64,000 nt of DNA from Helichrysum umbraculigerum. Lineage: Eukaryota > Streptophyta > Magnoliopsida > Asterales > Asteraceae. Of this stretch, positions 1 to 11,473 are shown in pieces. How positions within the stretch are numbered: position 1 is the stretch's first letter; each line of letters opens with the position of its first letter. The notes below the pieces were generated by a model. It ran no database searches. It had not been told where the DNA came from and saw only the letters and a program-made list of their open reading frames with translations. Where the stretch lies: the NCBI GenBank assembly GCA_949592205.1, contig CATIUR010000011.1, positions 1,798,001-1,862,000 of the forward strand, given 5' to 3'. A program made the translations under genes and the position numbers.

Positions 1-1047
1 GATTGTGTCGTATGGAGTTTGCGACATAGTGGTTGTGTCGCAGGACTTGCGACACTAATTATCGGGTACGACACAAGGTGCGACACAGGGGCTTTTATAC
101 GACACAAATGCCAAAATACGACACAACATGCGACACAAGGCTTGTGTCGCATGGATGAACATCAGCCCAGAAAGTCCGGCTGTCAAGGTTTTTCCGGCCA
201 AAAATCCGTTTTAAACTCGTTTTCAGGCTATAAAATCGTGTTCTATACATTGTAATGGACATATATATGTTATATAAACAACCACAAGTGAAAAATACTA
301 AGAATCGAGAGATTTCGGGATTTTGTCGGAAACTTACAATTTGCCGAAATGAAAATCCGGAAAGGTAGAAATGTAGATCGTCACGAGGTGGTCGTGAATC
401 TCTAAAAATATTGATGATACGGTTGCGTTTCGTGGTGTTATTTGCGATTTTTAATGGTTTGGTGGTTTTGTTTGTTTAGAGAGAAAAGAAAAGCGAGAGA
501 GAGAGGAGGAAGTGATGAAATGAAGAAAGAAAAGTGGGAGGTGGGGGTTTATCCCCACTTTTCAGTTTTTCGCCCCGCATCCCGCGTGGTGTTCGTTTGC
601 TCCGTCGTTTAAACGTTTAAATAATTATTTACATTTTAATTATAAGTTCTAAAATACGATTTATTACGCGATATATTGTTTAAATATTTTACAATCCATT
701 TATATTCGAGGTATAATATGTAAGTGTGTTTATTTAGTTTGCGCGTTTTAAAGTTTTTAAATTGTGTAAGTTTTGTTGATATGATCCGAATGAATACGAA
801 ATATTATTAAAATAATATTTTTGACATAAAAGCGTTATTTAATAACATTGATCACCAACGTCCGTATTAAATTGAATCGAAATACATCCGATTTAAATTG
901 CGTACGATTTAATCAAATCGTATTTTCGTATATATTCAACAATATATATATATAATTCGATACATTAATTAGCCTAACACAGAACTAATTACATGTATTA
1001 ACATACGATTAGGCGCTAATTACTAGTCCTAATTTGGCGGGTGTTAC
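1..1047 (-). repeat. LTR fragment of a G2-like Gypsy family, cut by window start
   Basis: The stretch matches the right-hand part of the two G2 LTRs (from about 20478 in the left copy to its end at 21520), including the motif array at 1-158, the purine-rich GA tract near 480-540 and the closing CTAGTCCTAA. It ends in GGGTGTTAC instead of GGGTGTCACA. No polypurine tract or internal sequence follows, so it is either a solo LTR or the 5' LTR of a minus-strand element lying left of the window. The splice-donor-like GTAAGTTT (minus strand, near 330) seen in G2 is kept. Confidence 0.85.
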
Positions 1048-1231
1048 GGTAAGAATGCAACCAACTTTCAAAAATGGGTGTTTTAATGTAATTTGCTTAC
1101 ATGTCGCTCATTGAAAGTGACACGTGGCGTACGGACGTGCCACGTGGCTTCCGGAGAGTTTGACAACTCATCGACACGTCAGCAAATTACATTAAAACAC
1201 CCTTTTTGAAAGTTAGTTGCATTCTTACACC
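1048..1231. mobile_element. MITE-like foldback element
   Basis: A left arm starting GTAAGAATGCAAC (about 1049-1110) is the inverted copy of a right arm ending GTTGCATTCTTAC (about 1170-1229). The arms are some 55-60 bases long with few mismatches, and the centre holds a second small inverted repeat around CACGTGG. There is no ORF. The size and long terminal inverted repeats fit a non-autonomous DNA transposon. I cannot assign a superfamily, and no clear target duplication is visible because the left arm abuts the LTR end. Confidence 0.55.
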
Positions 1232-1937
1232 TATGTGTTAGTTGGTCACACACAATAGCTTTTTGGCCAAAGTTAGTTACATTTCGCGGGACTTATCCCT
1301 TAAAATATTGTTGTTATATCAATGCCAAGAAATGTAATCTTCACATAAGAATATATGCTTTAGGTCCATGATTGGATTTTATTTTCTTTCATATTCATAA
1401 TAACAAAAATATTACTCCATTATTTGACTCTTATGATGAATTGTGAGTTGAGTCTAAAAAAGTATGATACTTATAAATATAAAGATTCAATAAACAAATA
1501 TTGTATATTTAGATTGTCGTGATACCAATAAGATGATTTAACATTGATCGCTCTCTTAATATTGAGTCATTGAGTCATTAGATATGTATGCATGATTGTA
1601 ATCTTTTTGTTTAATATATTGACATACATGATATAGAGTAAGAATAACTTATTTGAAACAATATATAGTAAGAATGATATTCATAGTTGAATCAGGTTAA
1701 CTGTGAGAATTTCAATATAGTAGTATTATTAGGAATTGATCGTAAGGCATCGTATCTTTTTACGGAACCGCTTTGTATACTACATTTATTGTACTATTTG
1801 TAGACTTATCATGTTCGTCCCAAATAAGAAACTTTAGTCCTTTATATTTATTTATATCATATTTTTTTGATAATAATATTTAGTTTGGACATGTGTATAC
1901 ACACGGATGATAAAATAAATTACTATTTACTTATTTT
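1232..1937. other. Unassigned AT-rich stretch
   Basis: No ORF of note, no repeat structure and no recognisable RNA gene. A short piece near 1262-1310 resembles the MITE arm again (AAAGTTAGTTACATTTC), so this may hold a degraded second copy. The last five bases before G1, ATTTT (1933-1937), are the expected left target-site duplication of G1; the partner lies outside the window. Confidence 0.5.
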
Positions 1938-2985
1938 TGTAACACCCCCAAATTTAATGATTTGCGGAAGCACGATTTGGGTGTTACTAATCAATAATCA
2001 AGGCACAAAGATATATAGTAAACGACTCTATATGCGTCGTTTTAACAAAATTACATTGATATCATAATAGTTTACATCATTAAAGTTATACATAGCTCAA
2101 GTTCGATAAGTGAAAGATTTCAGTACATAAACACTGTTACAAAATATGTTAATGCAGAGAAATCTCAAATGTTTGAATGCTAACTCGAGCTATCAGATCC
2201 TGAAGTAATCCTACTCCAAGTGGGTACCTGAGAATACATGCTAAAAGGTCAACACGAATGTTGGTGAATCTCACAGGTTTGAAAGTAATATCAGTTTTGA
2301 AACACAAGATTTCATCAGTAGTGCCCGTAGGCGTAAAATCAGTATTTGCAATCCAGCAAATGTAAGTAAGTAAGTTATACCGTTGCCATGAGGCTCATAA
2401 TCGAAGCTTAACCCGTAAGTAATAGTTTGCTCCCGTGACATGCTCATAACTGAGCAAGCATAAGTAACGAATGATAGTCGCCCGTTTATACATAACGGTT
2501 CGTGGTAGCGCTACTACCCCGGGCGGGGAGGGTCATTTCCCTAATGGATCCATTAACTAGTGTTCGCGCTTAAGTCCATAACTAACGATATATGATGGAG
2601 AGACTTCTGTAAATAGTAAACAACTCATGCAATTCCGTTTGGTATAGTAACAGTTTTAGTACTTGTGTTCAAGAAAAATCAGTAGCATGTATCTCCCCCA
2701 ATAAGATAAACAGTAAAAAGTGGGGCCGTAAGACTCACCTGAGTCTTGTAGTGATCAGTTGCAATTAGCAAGTAGTAAATATAGCAAGTAGGTTCTCCGA
2801 ACCCGTAACCTTCAAATGCCTAATCATGTGAAGTTATGTAAGTATGTGTCTCGCGAGACGTTTCGTTTAGTTGTACACAACTAGTATATCCAATGTTTGT
2901 CCGTATGTTTGTAATTATTTGTTTGTTGGAAAACATGTTTGGCCCGTTGGTGACGGTTTGTACCAAAAATTCTAAAATGTTGATT

Positions 2986-3066
2986 TTGCTACAGTAACTG
3001 TGCTACAGTGAATTGCTACAGTAAAATTTGACTTTGCTACAGTAACTTTGACTTTGCTATAGTAAA
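2986..3066. repeat. Direct repeats of TGCTACAGTAA in G1 LTR
   Basis: Five close copies of TGCTACAGTAA or one-base variants lie within about 80 bases, spaced roughly 10-25 bases apart, just left of the TGCGACACAA array. They are absent from the G2 LTRs. Confidence 0.75.
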
Positions 3067-3098
3067 AATCCTTCAAAATTTCCAAGTTTTCTGTTTTC

Positions 3099-3388
3099 TG
3101 CGACACAAAATGCGACACTAAAGTTGTTATGCGACACAAGGGTTGTGTCGCATGAAGGATGCGACACAAGAGTCCTGCGACACAGTGATTGTGTCGCAAA
3201 AAGCTTGCGATGCTAATTCAATAGCGACATAAGGGTTGTGTCATATAAAATACGACATAGTATGCGACATAGAGTGCGACACAATATTGTGTCGCAAAGG
3301 TTACGACAGTAAAGGATCGGTACGACACAAGGTGCGACACAAACGGATTTATGCGACACAACATGCGACACAAGGCTTGTGTCGCATG
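3099..3388. repeat. TGCGACACAA hairpin array in G1 LTR
   Basis: About a dozen copies of TGCGACACAA and of its complement TTGTGTCGCA alternate in 290 bases, many as arm pairs separated by 2-6 bases, so that several compact hairpins can form. The same array occurs in G2 and in the LTR fragment at 1-158. The spurious ORFs here are by-products of the repeated decamer. In the element's sense direction the array lies downstream of a GTAAGAAA donor-like site (G at 3574). Confidence 0.85.
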
Positions 3389-3569
3389 TATGAACACCAG
3401 CCCAGAAACTTTCGGGTTTCAAGAATTTCCGACCAAAAACGCAAATCTAACCCACTTTTGAGCTATAAAATCGTGTTTTCTTCATGTATTAGGTTATATC
3501 TAAGTTGTGTACACATCAAAACATCAAAACATTACACCAAATTGAATAGATCTAAGATTTTAGATATTT

Positions 3570-3574
3570 CTTAC
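3570..3574 (-). promoter_or_regulatory. Putative 5' splice site in G1 LTR
   Basis: On the minus strand the sequence reads CAAAA then GTAAGAAATA. Its position, about 180 bases upstream (sense) of the hairpin array, matches donor-like sites in G2, G3 and G4. The acceptor would be near the missing gag start. Assignment rests on motif and position only. Confidence 0.4.
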
Positions 3575-4318
3575 TTTTGCAAATCGAGCTAAATGGAGGA
3601 TGAATTGATGAAAACGGTCTTGATATTCTTGCTCCACTCGTGATGGTGATTCCGAATATGTAATTTTTGTGGTCGAGATTTGATGTCGAAAATTTGATGT
3701 GAATTGAGGTTGAGAGAGTTTGTGGTTTGTGTGTGTTTAGTTAGAATGAAAATGGAGAGGGAAATTGGGGTGGGGGTTTGGGTTGGTGGCTGATCCAAAA
3801 GGAAGGAGGGGGAAAATACTCCCCAAAACACAGTGTTGACTCCGTGTCCTAATCGTTTATTCACTAGTTTTTAATATTTAACCAAACGTTTATATTTTTA
3901 ACATGTAACTGGAGTATTTAAATAAATAAAAATACCGTGAAATTAATAATAAAAACATTTGTCGAAGTATTTTAAATTATTAATTCGCGTTTATTACGTT
4001 TTGTTGCATTATTTAAAATGTCGTCGCGATAATATGTAAATAATGCTCGTTCAGTTGCGTATTTTATATAACAAAATACGTTCTCATTATTTAAGTAAAT
4101 TTCTGTCACCAACGTCCAAATAACTGTGTCGGACTCCGTCCGGTTAATTCGCACGATTTATCCAAATCGCGTAAGTACACACATATATATATATATATAA
4201 ATCACCTTATATATATATATATCCAATTAGAGCCTGTAATTAGTCCTATCACATACTAATTACAACTAGTTACAAACAATTAGGCATAATTAATTATCCC
4301 AATTATGCAGGTGTTACA

Positions 4319-4331
4319 TTCTCCCCTTGTT
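4319..4331 (-). other. Polypurine tract of G1
   Basis: On the minus strand AACAAGGGGAGAA ends immediately before the LTR start TGTAACACC. This is the expected plus-strand primer of reverse transcription and fixes the LTR boundary and element orientation. Confidence 0.85.
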
Positions 4332-4351
4332 AAAGAAATTTCGTCCCGAAA

Positions 4352-7300
4352 TTAGCTTGAGTGCACGGACGGTATGTTATCTGGGAAGAGATGTGGGTAT
4401 TTCTGTCGCATTTGGTCTTCCCGTTCCCAGGTGAACTCAGGGCCGCGCCTAGAATTCCACCTGACTTTTACGATGGGAATACGACTCTGTTTCAATTGCT
4501 TGACCTCGCGGTCCATGATTTCCATAGGTTTCTCGACAAAATGAAGTTTATCATCGATTTGAATTTCGTCGAGCGGTATAATCAGTGTCTCATCAGATAG
4601 ACATTTCTTCAAGTTAGAAATGTGGAAAGTATTGTGAACGCTGCTAAGTTCAGCAGGAAGTTGCAGGCGATATGCCACTGGACCAATCCTTTCAAGGATT
4701 TCGAATGGTCCGATGTATCTAGGATTTAGTTTGCCTCGTTTTCCGAATCGAATGACACCCTTCCATGGTGCCACTTTGAGAAGTACCTTGTCCCCTACCT
4801 GGAACTCAAGGTGTTTGCGTCTCACGTCAGCATATCTTTTCTGACGATCACGTGCGGCTTTCAGCCGGTTTTGAATACCGATTATTTTCTCAGTAGTTTC
4901 CTGAATGATTTCTGGACCCGTGAGTTGGGATTCTCGTAACTCAGTCTAACAGATAGGTGACCGGCACTTACCCCCGTAAAGTGCCTCGAAGGGTGCAGCC
5001 TTAATGCTGGTATGGTAACTGTTGTTGTACGAGAACTCGCACAACGGTAAGTGATTTTCCCAAGAAGTACCGAAGTCAACTACGCAGGCTCGTAGCATAT
5101 CCTCCAGTGTTTGTATAGTTCGCTCGCTTTGGCCATCGGTTTGCGGGTGATAAGCAGTACTCATATCCAGACGAGTACCATGAGATTTCTGTAGTGATTG
5201 CCAAAAGTTAGAAGTAAAACGGCTGTCCCTATCCGAGATGATCGAGATAGGTACACCGTGTCGCGAGAGGATTTCTCTGACGTAGATGCGAGTCAGACGC
5301 TCCATCTTGTCGGTCTCCTTGATGGCCAGAAAATGAGCAGATTTCGTGAGACGGTCCACGATCACCCAAATGGTATAGCAACCACTCGAAGTTTTTGGTA
5401 GTTTGGTAATGAAGTCCATGGTAATCTGTTCCCATTTCCATTGAGGAATTTCAGGTTATTGGAGCAACCCCGAGGGTCTTTGGTGTTCGGCCTTGACTTT
5501 GGAACAGGTTAGACATTTACTAACGTACAAGGCGATGTCAGCTTTCATGTTAGGCCACCAATACAACCCTTTGACGTCGTGATACATCTTGTCAGATCCA
5601 GGATGTATAGAGTATTGAGATTTGTGAGCTTCAGCCATCACCAAATCTCGCAAGTTTCCGAATTTGGGTAACCACACCCGGTTAGAAAAGTATCGAGTTC
5701 CATCGGGTTTGATTTCGAATTGTTTATCCAAGCCTCGCAAGGCTTCATTTTTCAAGTTTTCATCGTTGAGTGCTTCAAGTTGAGCGGTATGGATTTGAGC
5801 AGGGAGCTCGTTACGAATTGTCATAGAAAGTGCTCGAACTCGAAGGGGTTTCACTCGTTCTTTTCGGCTTAAGGCATCGGCAACTACGTTCGCCTTGCCT
5901 GGATGATATTTGATCTCGCAGTCGTAGTCACTAAGTAACTCAACCCAGCGACGTTGCCTCATGTTTAGATCTTTCTGATCGAATATGTGTTGGAGACTTT
6001 TGTGATCGGTAAAGATAGTGCTTTTCGTACCGTAGAGATAATGTCTCCAGATTTTCAATGCGAAGACCACAGCACCTAACTCGAGGTCATGGGTCGTATA
6101 GTTTTTCTCGTGGATTTTTAGTTGTCGTGAGGCATAGGCAATGACTTTTTCCCGTTGCATTAACACATAACCAAGTCCTTGGTGTGAGGCGTCGCAATAA
6201 ACTACGAAATCGTCGGTGCCCTCGGGTAAGGACAAGATTGGTGCACTGCAAAGTTTGTTTTTCAATAGCTGAAAAGCTGACTCTTGTTTATCAGTCCAAT
6301 CGAACTTCTTATCTTTCTGAGTCAGTGTGGTTAGGGGAATAGCTATTCTTGAAAAGTTTTCGATGAATCGGCGGTAATAACCAGCAAGACCTAAGAATTG
6401 TCTCACTTCGGTTGGAGTGGTCGGTGACTCCCAGCCCTTGATTGCTTCAATCTTGGCGGGGTCAACATGAATTCCTTGGCTGTCAATCACGTGCCCTAGG
6501 AATTGAACGGTTCGAATCCAAAACTCACACTTAGAGAATTTGGCATATAACTCTTCGTGTCTAAGAAGTCCTAGAATGGTTTTCAGATGTTGAGCATGTT
6601 CATGCTCATTGCGAGAGTAAATCAGAATATCATCGATGAACACAATGACGAATTTGTCAAGATATGGTTTGCACACCCGATTCATAAGGTCCATGAATAC
6701 GGCCGGTGCGTTGGTTAAACCGAATGGCATCACTTGGAATTCGTAATGCCCATAACGAGTTCGGAAAGCTGTCTTTGGGATATCATTGTCACGGACTCGA
6801 AGTTGATGATAACCCGACCGTAGATCAATCTTTGAGTAAACACTCGATCACTGGAGTTGGTCAAATAGGTCATCGATTCTAGGAAGCAGGTACCGATTCT
6901 TTATGGTTAGCTTATTCAGCTCTCGGTAATCGATACACATGCGGAAAGATCCATCTTTCTTTTTCACGAATAAGACCGGAGCTCCCCAAGGCGAGGAACT
7001 TGGTCGAATAAATCCTCTGTCCAGGAGTTCCTGTAGTTGATTAGACAACTCCTGCATTTCGGATGGTGCTAGACGGTATGGGGCTCGTGCCACGGGTGTA
7101 ACTCCTGGCACAAGTTCGATTTGAAATTCAACTTGCCTAGGTGGCGGAAGTCCGGGCAAGTCTTCAGGAAAGACTTCCGGAAAATCCGGCACTATTGGAA
7201 CATCTTCAAGTCGCTTCTCCTCCGACTTCTTCTCCGTTACATGTGCGAGAATGGCTTGATACCCTTTTCGTAGATATTTTCTGGTTTTGAGGCAGGATAC

Positions 7301-7727
7301 AATATTCAGGTTCCGTCTACCGGTCTCCCCTTGTAGGACTAAGGTTCCACCGGAGACAAGAGGTACGCGAACGAGTTTGTCATGACAGATGATTTCAGCT
7401 CGGTGCTTGGATAACCAATCCATACCGACAATAATATCGAAGCTGCCGATCTCGACAGGGATTAAATCAATGGGAAACGTTTCGTTCGTAAGGTTAAGTG
7501 TACAGTTGCGTATGATGGTATCAGTCTCAATCAGTTTGCCGTTAGCGAGTTCTACTATATTTAGCATCTAAGGCAGTAGGAGTAATATCAAGTAAAGGGC
7601 TAAATTTCTCAGAAATGAAACTTCTATCGGCACCGGTATCAAATAATACAGAAGCAGTAAGGTCGTTGAGAAGGAACGTACCCGTCACGACATTCGGGTC
7701 TTGTCTGGCTTCTCCAGCCTGGATAAC
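4352..7727 (-). pseudogene. pol: G1 pol: protease end, RT, RNase H, integrase, chromodomain (broken)
   Basis: Reads on the minus strand from 7727 down to 4352. Visible in order: the protease tail, an RT with the FIDD catalytic box, RNase H beginning VVYCDAS, an integrase zinc finger (HPGS...CLTC), the integrase core with SDRDSRF and DGQSERT, and a C-terminal chromodomain-like segment ending at 4352. The frame from 7567 is constant but broken by TGA at 6848-6850 (just after FDQLQ), TAA at 5456-5458 and TAG at 4946-4948. A single-base shift near 7565 separates it from upstream gag. C1 interrupts the gene at 7727. It is close to the G2 polyprotein throughout, so the breaks are easy to place. Not functional as it stands. 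Confidence 0.93.
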
Positions 7728-7732
7728 GAATG

Positions 7733-8310
7733 TGTAAGTCCCCTAGTTCTAGGATCGATAACTTCGTTATCTGTAGTATTAAGGTGCGGAATCCCTCAAT
7801 ACGATGTTATCTTACTAACAACGAATATGTTCGAATTGCGTTTTAATAAAGCTTAACTTTAAACGATGAATCGTCAAAGCCTAGCCGTAGGTTATGTTTT
7901 CTCTGGTTTGCTGGAATCGCAGGTTCGGAATATGAAAGTATCAAAAGTGTTTTGTTTTTCACGATTGAAAAACATTAAATATGTCGTCTCAACTCGCTGC
8001 CGCTGGGCCTGCGAGTTGACTCGACTCGTTCTGCAAGCCCAAGCCCATTATACTTCGGCTCGTTATACCTATCTATGTTCACGAGTTCAGTTCTCATCTA
8101 GGCTCGCGACCTGAGAACTCGACTCGCACAGAACGTATATATATTTATTTCGTATTTAACATTCGTCTAATTTAGCACAATTAAATATTTAACGAATATT
8201 ACTAACAAAACAAATATTCATTTACAAATCTAAACCAATATACAAACACAATAATAATTACACTAGTCCTATTTCAAGCTAGATCTGTTGTCACAATCTA
8301 TGTCCCAACA
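7733..8310 (-). repeat. 3' LTR of C1
   Basis: Begins TGTAAGTCCCC and ends TGTCCCAACA. It is 578 bp, the same length as the copy at 32760-33337 and nearly identical to it. On the sense strand a TATATATAC box (about 8134-8145) is followed by GCGAGT-type motifs (8000-8120), some in palindromic form such as CGAGT-TG-ACTCG. A GTAAGATAAC donor-like site lies near 7811-7818. Confidence 0.95.
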
Positions 8311-8324
8311 GACTCCCCCTTGAC
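8311..8324 (-). other. Polypurine tract of C1
   Basis: Sense strand GTCAAGGGGGAGTC directly abuts the LTR start TGTTGGGACA. Similar AGGGGGAG runs recur upstream within ORF3 at about 10120 and 10264; multiple polypurine tracts are a reported Sirevirus habit. Confidence 0.8.
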
Positions 8325-8365
8325 AATAGCTCTAGCGTCTTTATCTTCACGCTTGTCTTTGGTCT

Positions 8366-9390
8366 TCATTTGTAAATTTTACTACCTGCGTAAATTTTCA
8401 TCTTGATACAAGTCTTAACCATCAACTGATAATCTCTTGCTAAATCAGCCCATTCGATAGTCGTCAAAATCCTGTTCTCATTTAACTTTAACAGATCTTT
8501 TCTCGACATATTCATCAGGTGTCGATGATCATAAACTCTAAAAATTTCTCTTTCACCACCTTCAACCTCATCATCAGCTTCAACCATAACAGCTTCTCCA
8601 GTTCCTGAATCTACATGCCATCTCTTCATATTACCCAGAATATCTTGTGGCATTGTCTTCAGTGGAATCTGCTGTATGCATCTAACAGCTGGATATATCT
8701 TCTTCCTTCTTCTTCTTCCTGTTCTTTGACTTCTCTCTTGTAATTTCACAGTTTTTCCTTTTCTTGGCTTAATCTGAACAAACTTATTCGTACCAACCTC
8801 ATGTCTAATGATTCTTTCAACACGATCAACATAATCATCACGACTTGGATTGTTAATCTCTAATCTAGCCAAATCACGTATTTCATAACGTGGTAGAGAA
8901 CTAAAAACTGCAAGCTTTCTTTCAAAATATTGAACTCCGTCAAACCTTTTGATCGCAAAAAGCTTTAGTTCTGAGTCAAAGTACCAACCAATAATCCCTT
9001 TACGTGGTACACGCTTTTTCGTAACATCAACTTCAGAAATTTCAATCTTCTTCTTCTTCTTTGGAAGTTTCCTAAGTATAACAGCAGGATTTTTGGTTTG
9101 AACAAGAACTTCTTCTTCTTCATCAGAGGTTGAATCATCAATATCTTCATCTATATCGACAATTGTTGGACCTTGTTCATTTTCAATAACAACTTCTGTC
9201 CTAGATGGGCTCACATGGTGTTCATCAATGTTTGCATCTAGATCTACACCCATGTCTTGCACATTCTCAGGTACAGTAGTCCAATCTGTAGGTGGTTGGA
9301 ATTCTCCTTCCTCAAGATCATAATCAATGTCTTCATCTATCTCATCAAAAATATCATCTTCCGAATCAGATAGATCAAGCATCTCTAATC
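8366..9390 (-). CDS. C1 ORF3 exon 6: acidic linker and conserved C-terminal domain
   Basis: Open from the acceptor TCTCTTAG at 9391-9398 to the stop at 8366. The first ATG is at 9382, so alone it would give 338 residues. It starts with a long Asp/Glu-rich stretch, then basic KKKKK and RRRRKK runs that could be nuclear-localisation-like, then a domain whose landmarks (IIGWYFD, YDHRHL, NRILTTIEW) line up with IINWEGV, FDDRHYV and LSTTII in the end of C2 ORF3. An exact copy of its last part lies at 33393-33907 because of the duplicated element end. Confidence 0.75.
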
Positions 9391-11473
9391 CTAAGAGAAA
9401 ACCACAAATACAAATAAATATTAATAATTAAAATTCTCTTATCAATTTCCCTGAATCAACCTAAGAATTTCTTTATTAATTCTTTTGTATATTTTAACCT
9501 AAAATATAAACGCAATTTACATATAACTTATAAAATTTTTTATTGATTACCCTGAATCAATCCAAAATTTCTTAAGTCTACTTAACAAATATTAATTAAT
9601 TTTAAATTCTAATGCATTGTGAATAATCACCAAACATTTAAATTTACTATTAATTAACTTATATAATTTCCAAGTGTTAATTGATCTAATTCATTATCAA
9701 TTTAACCTTTAAATTATATATCATTTGTCTAGTTAATACGAATACATTTTTAACTTGTTAATTACTTACGGTCTTAAGTCCATAATCAAATCTAAAATGC
9801 ATATGTTATCATAAAATTTTGACCGCCGAAATTAATCGGAACACGCCGCTCGACTACTCAATGAGTCGGAAGTCTTTCGATCACTATTTTATCTTAACAT
9901 AATTATATAAACTTAAATTACCAAACATATTTTACTTAAAATAATAATAACCCTAAGCCAAATATATTTACACAATAATTAAGTTTACATTTGTTCACTA
10001 CAAACTATTACAAATATTACACTACTAAGATAATACTAAGCTATCTTACCAGCTTCAGTATCACCCGGTACAGTCTTATCTGCACTTGTATCCACTCCAG
10101 AACCACTAGCACCAGCACCAGACTCCCCCTGAATAGTAGCTTGCTCACCAGTCTTTGAAGGACCAGTCTGCTCACCACTCGGTGCATTGGGATCATCGTC
10201 CTTGTCTGAATATCTCTTCCTCTTCAACTCATTTTCTCTGCAAGACTCCAGATATACCAATATCTCCCCCTGAGTAGACTGTCCTGAATGCGATCTCAAG
10301 ACCAGACTCTCCAAAGAAGATAACTTCAGTCTCTGTACGTTGAAGTCCGCAAGCAAAGTCTCATGAGTCTTCATCAACAGATTGTATGATGCACTCTGCT
10401 TGAGTATCTGCTGAGAAAGAAGAAGATTGCTCGACACCAGCTCTGGAATCTGAGAAGTAAGCTTCTCTAAATCCTTTACCCTCGACTCTAAGGATGTAAT
10501 CCTTTCTGCATCAGTCGTTGGAGTAACAGGTATCGTTCTTGGTCCAGGCTGTGTAAGAGACTCAATATGCCAGTCTCTGGTCAGCGGTGTATGAGGTTGA
10601 GACAAAGCCTGCGTAAGCAAACTTGTCGCAAATCTAGCTGCCTTATTCGTCGGAAAATTAGCTCCATGAACTAGATCAGCAACCTCATGCTGTAAAGTTA
10701 AACACAATTAAAACCAGTTATTGTTACAGATTACTCTGTCTCAAACTCTAATTAATTGCATAACACTCATAGTTATAGAACTTATATCTCATACCTGAAG
10801 CGGTAAAGATATCGATTCAGTAACCACCGGTGCAACCATCTCTACCTGCGGTGTATCCTGAGCAACTGTATACAGAATTAACTGTCTCAGTTCAACTCCT
10901 GATAAACAACAAGTTAAGATTATTTAACTTTTATAATCAATACTAACCTTCTCGAATAGTAAGCGTTCTCGGACGCTTCATCAAAGGAATCTCAACTTCC
11001 TCAGTACCTTCCTCCAAAATGCTCTTACCTTTTCTCTTCCTTTCAGAAGCAGATGGAGGAGGAGAAGGTGTTTTATCAGAATTTTCATCTGAAGCCGTCT
11101 CACCATCACGACCTCTAGATGATGTAACAGGATCCTAAAGTTTAAATATATTAAACATTTATGATTAGCGTAAGCTCTATCATACAAGTTCTATATATTT
11201 AAGATTAATCAGATATAATACCTCAGTCGGTACTTCAACTGATCTATCAAGCTGTATCTGCTCATCCTCAAGTAATATAACTTCGGGATTTGCAGCCTCA
11301 GCTTCAGCTTCCTGGTCATATCATGATATTTATATTTTATAATCAGAAACATTATCCAATTAACTAAATATCTAATATCAGTATAAATATATATATAATA
11401 ATATTATGCATCTATGATTAATAAAATAATCTATCAACTAAGTGAAAATAATATTATATAATGAAAATAATAC

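Larger units (their letters stand above)
1938..4318 (-). repeat. 3' LTR of G1
   Basis: Starts TGTAACACCCCC and ends GGTGTTACA, a nine-base terminal inverted repeat. It is preceded by ATTTT and followed by a polypurine tract. The plus-strand start also carries an internal arm, ATTTGGGTGTTAC near 1975-1987, that can fold back on the terminus (on the element's sense strand this is the U5 end beside the PBS). It holds the CTACAGTAA repeats and the TGCGACACAA array. At 2381 bp it is somewhat shorter than the G2 LTRs, to which it is related but clearly diverged. Confidence 0.93.
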
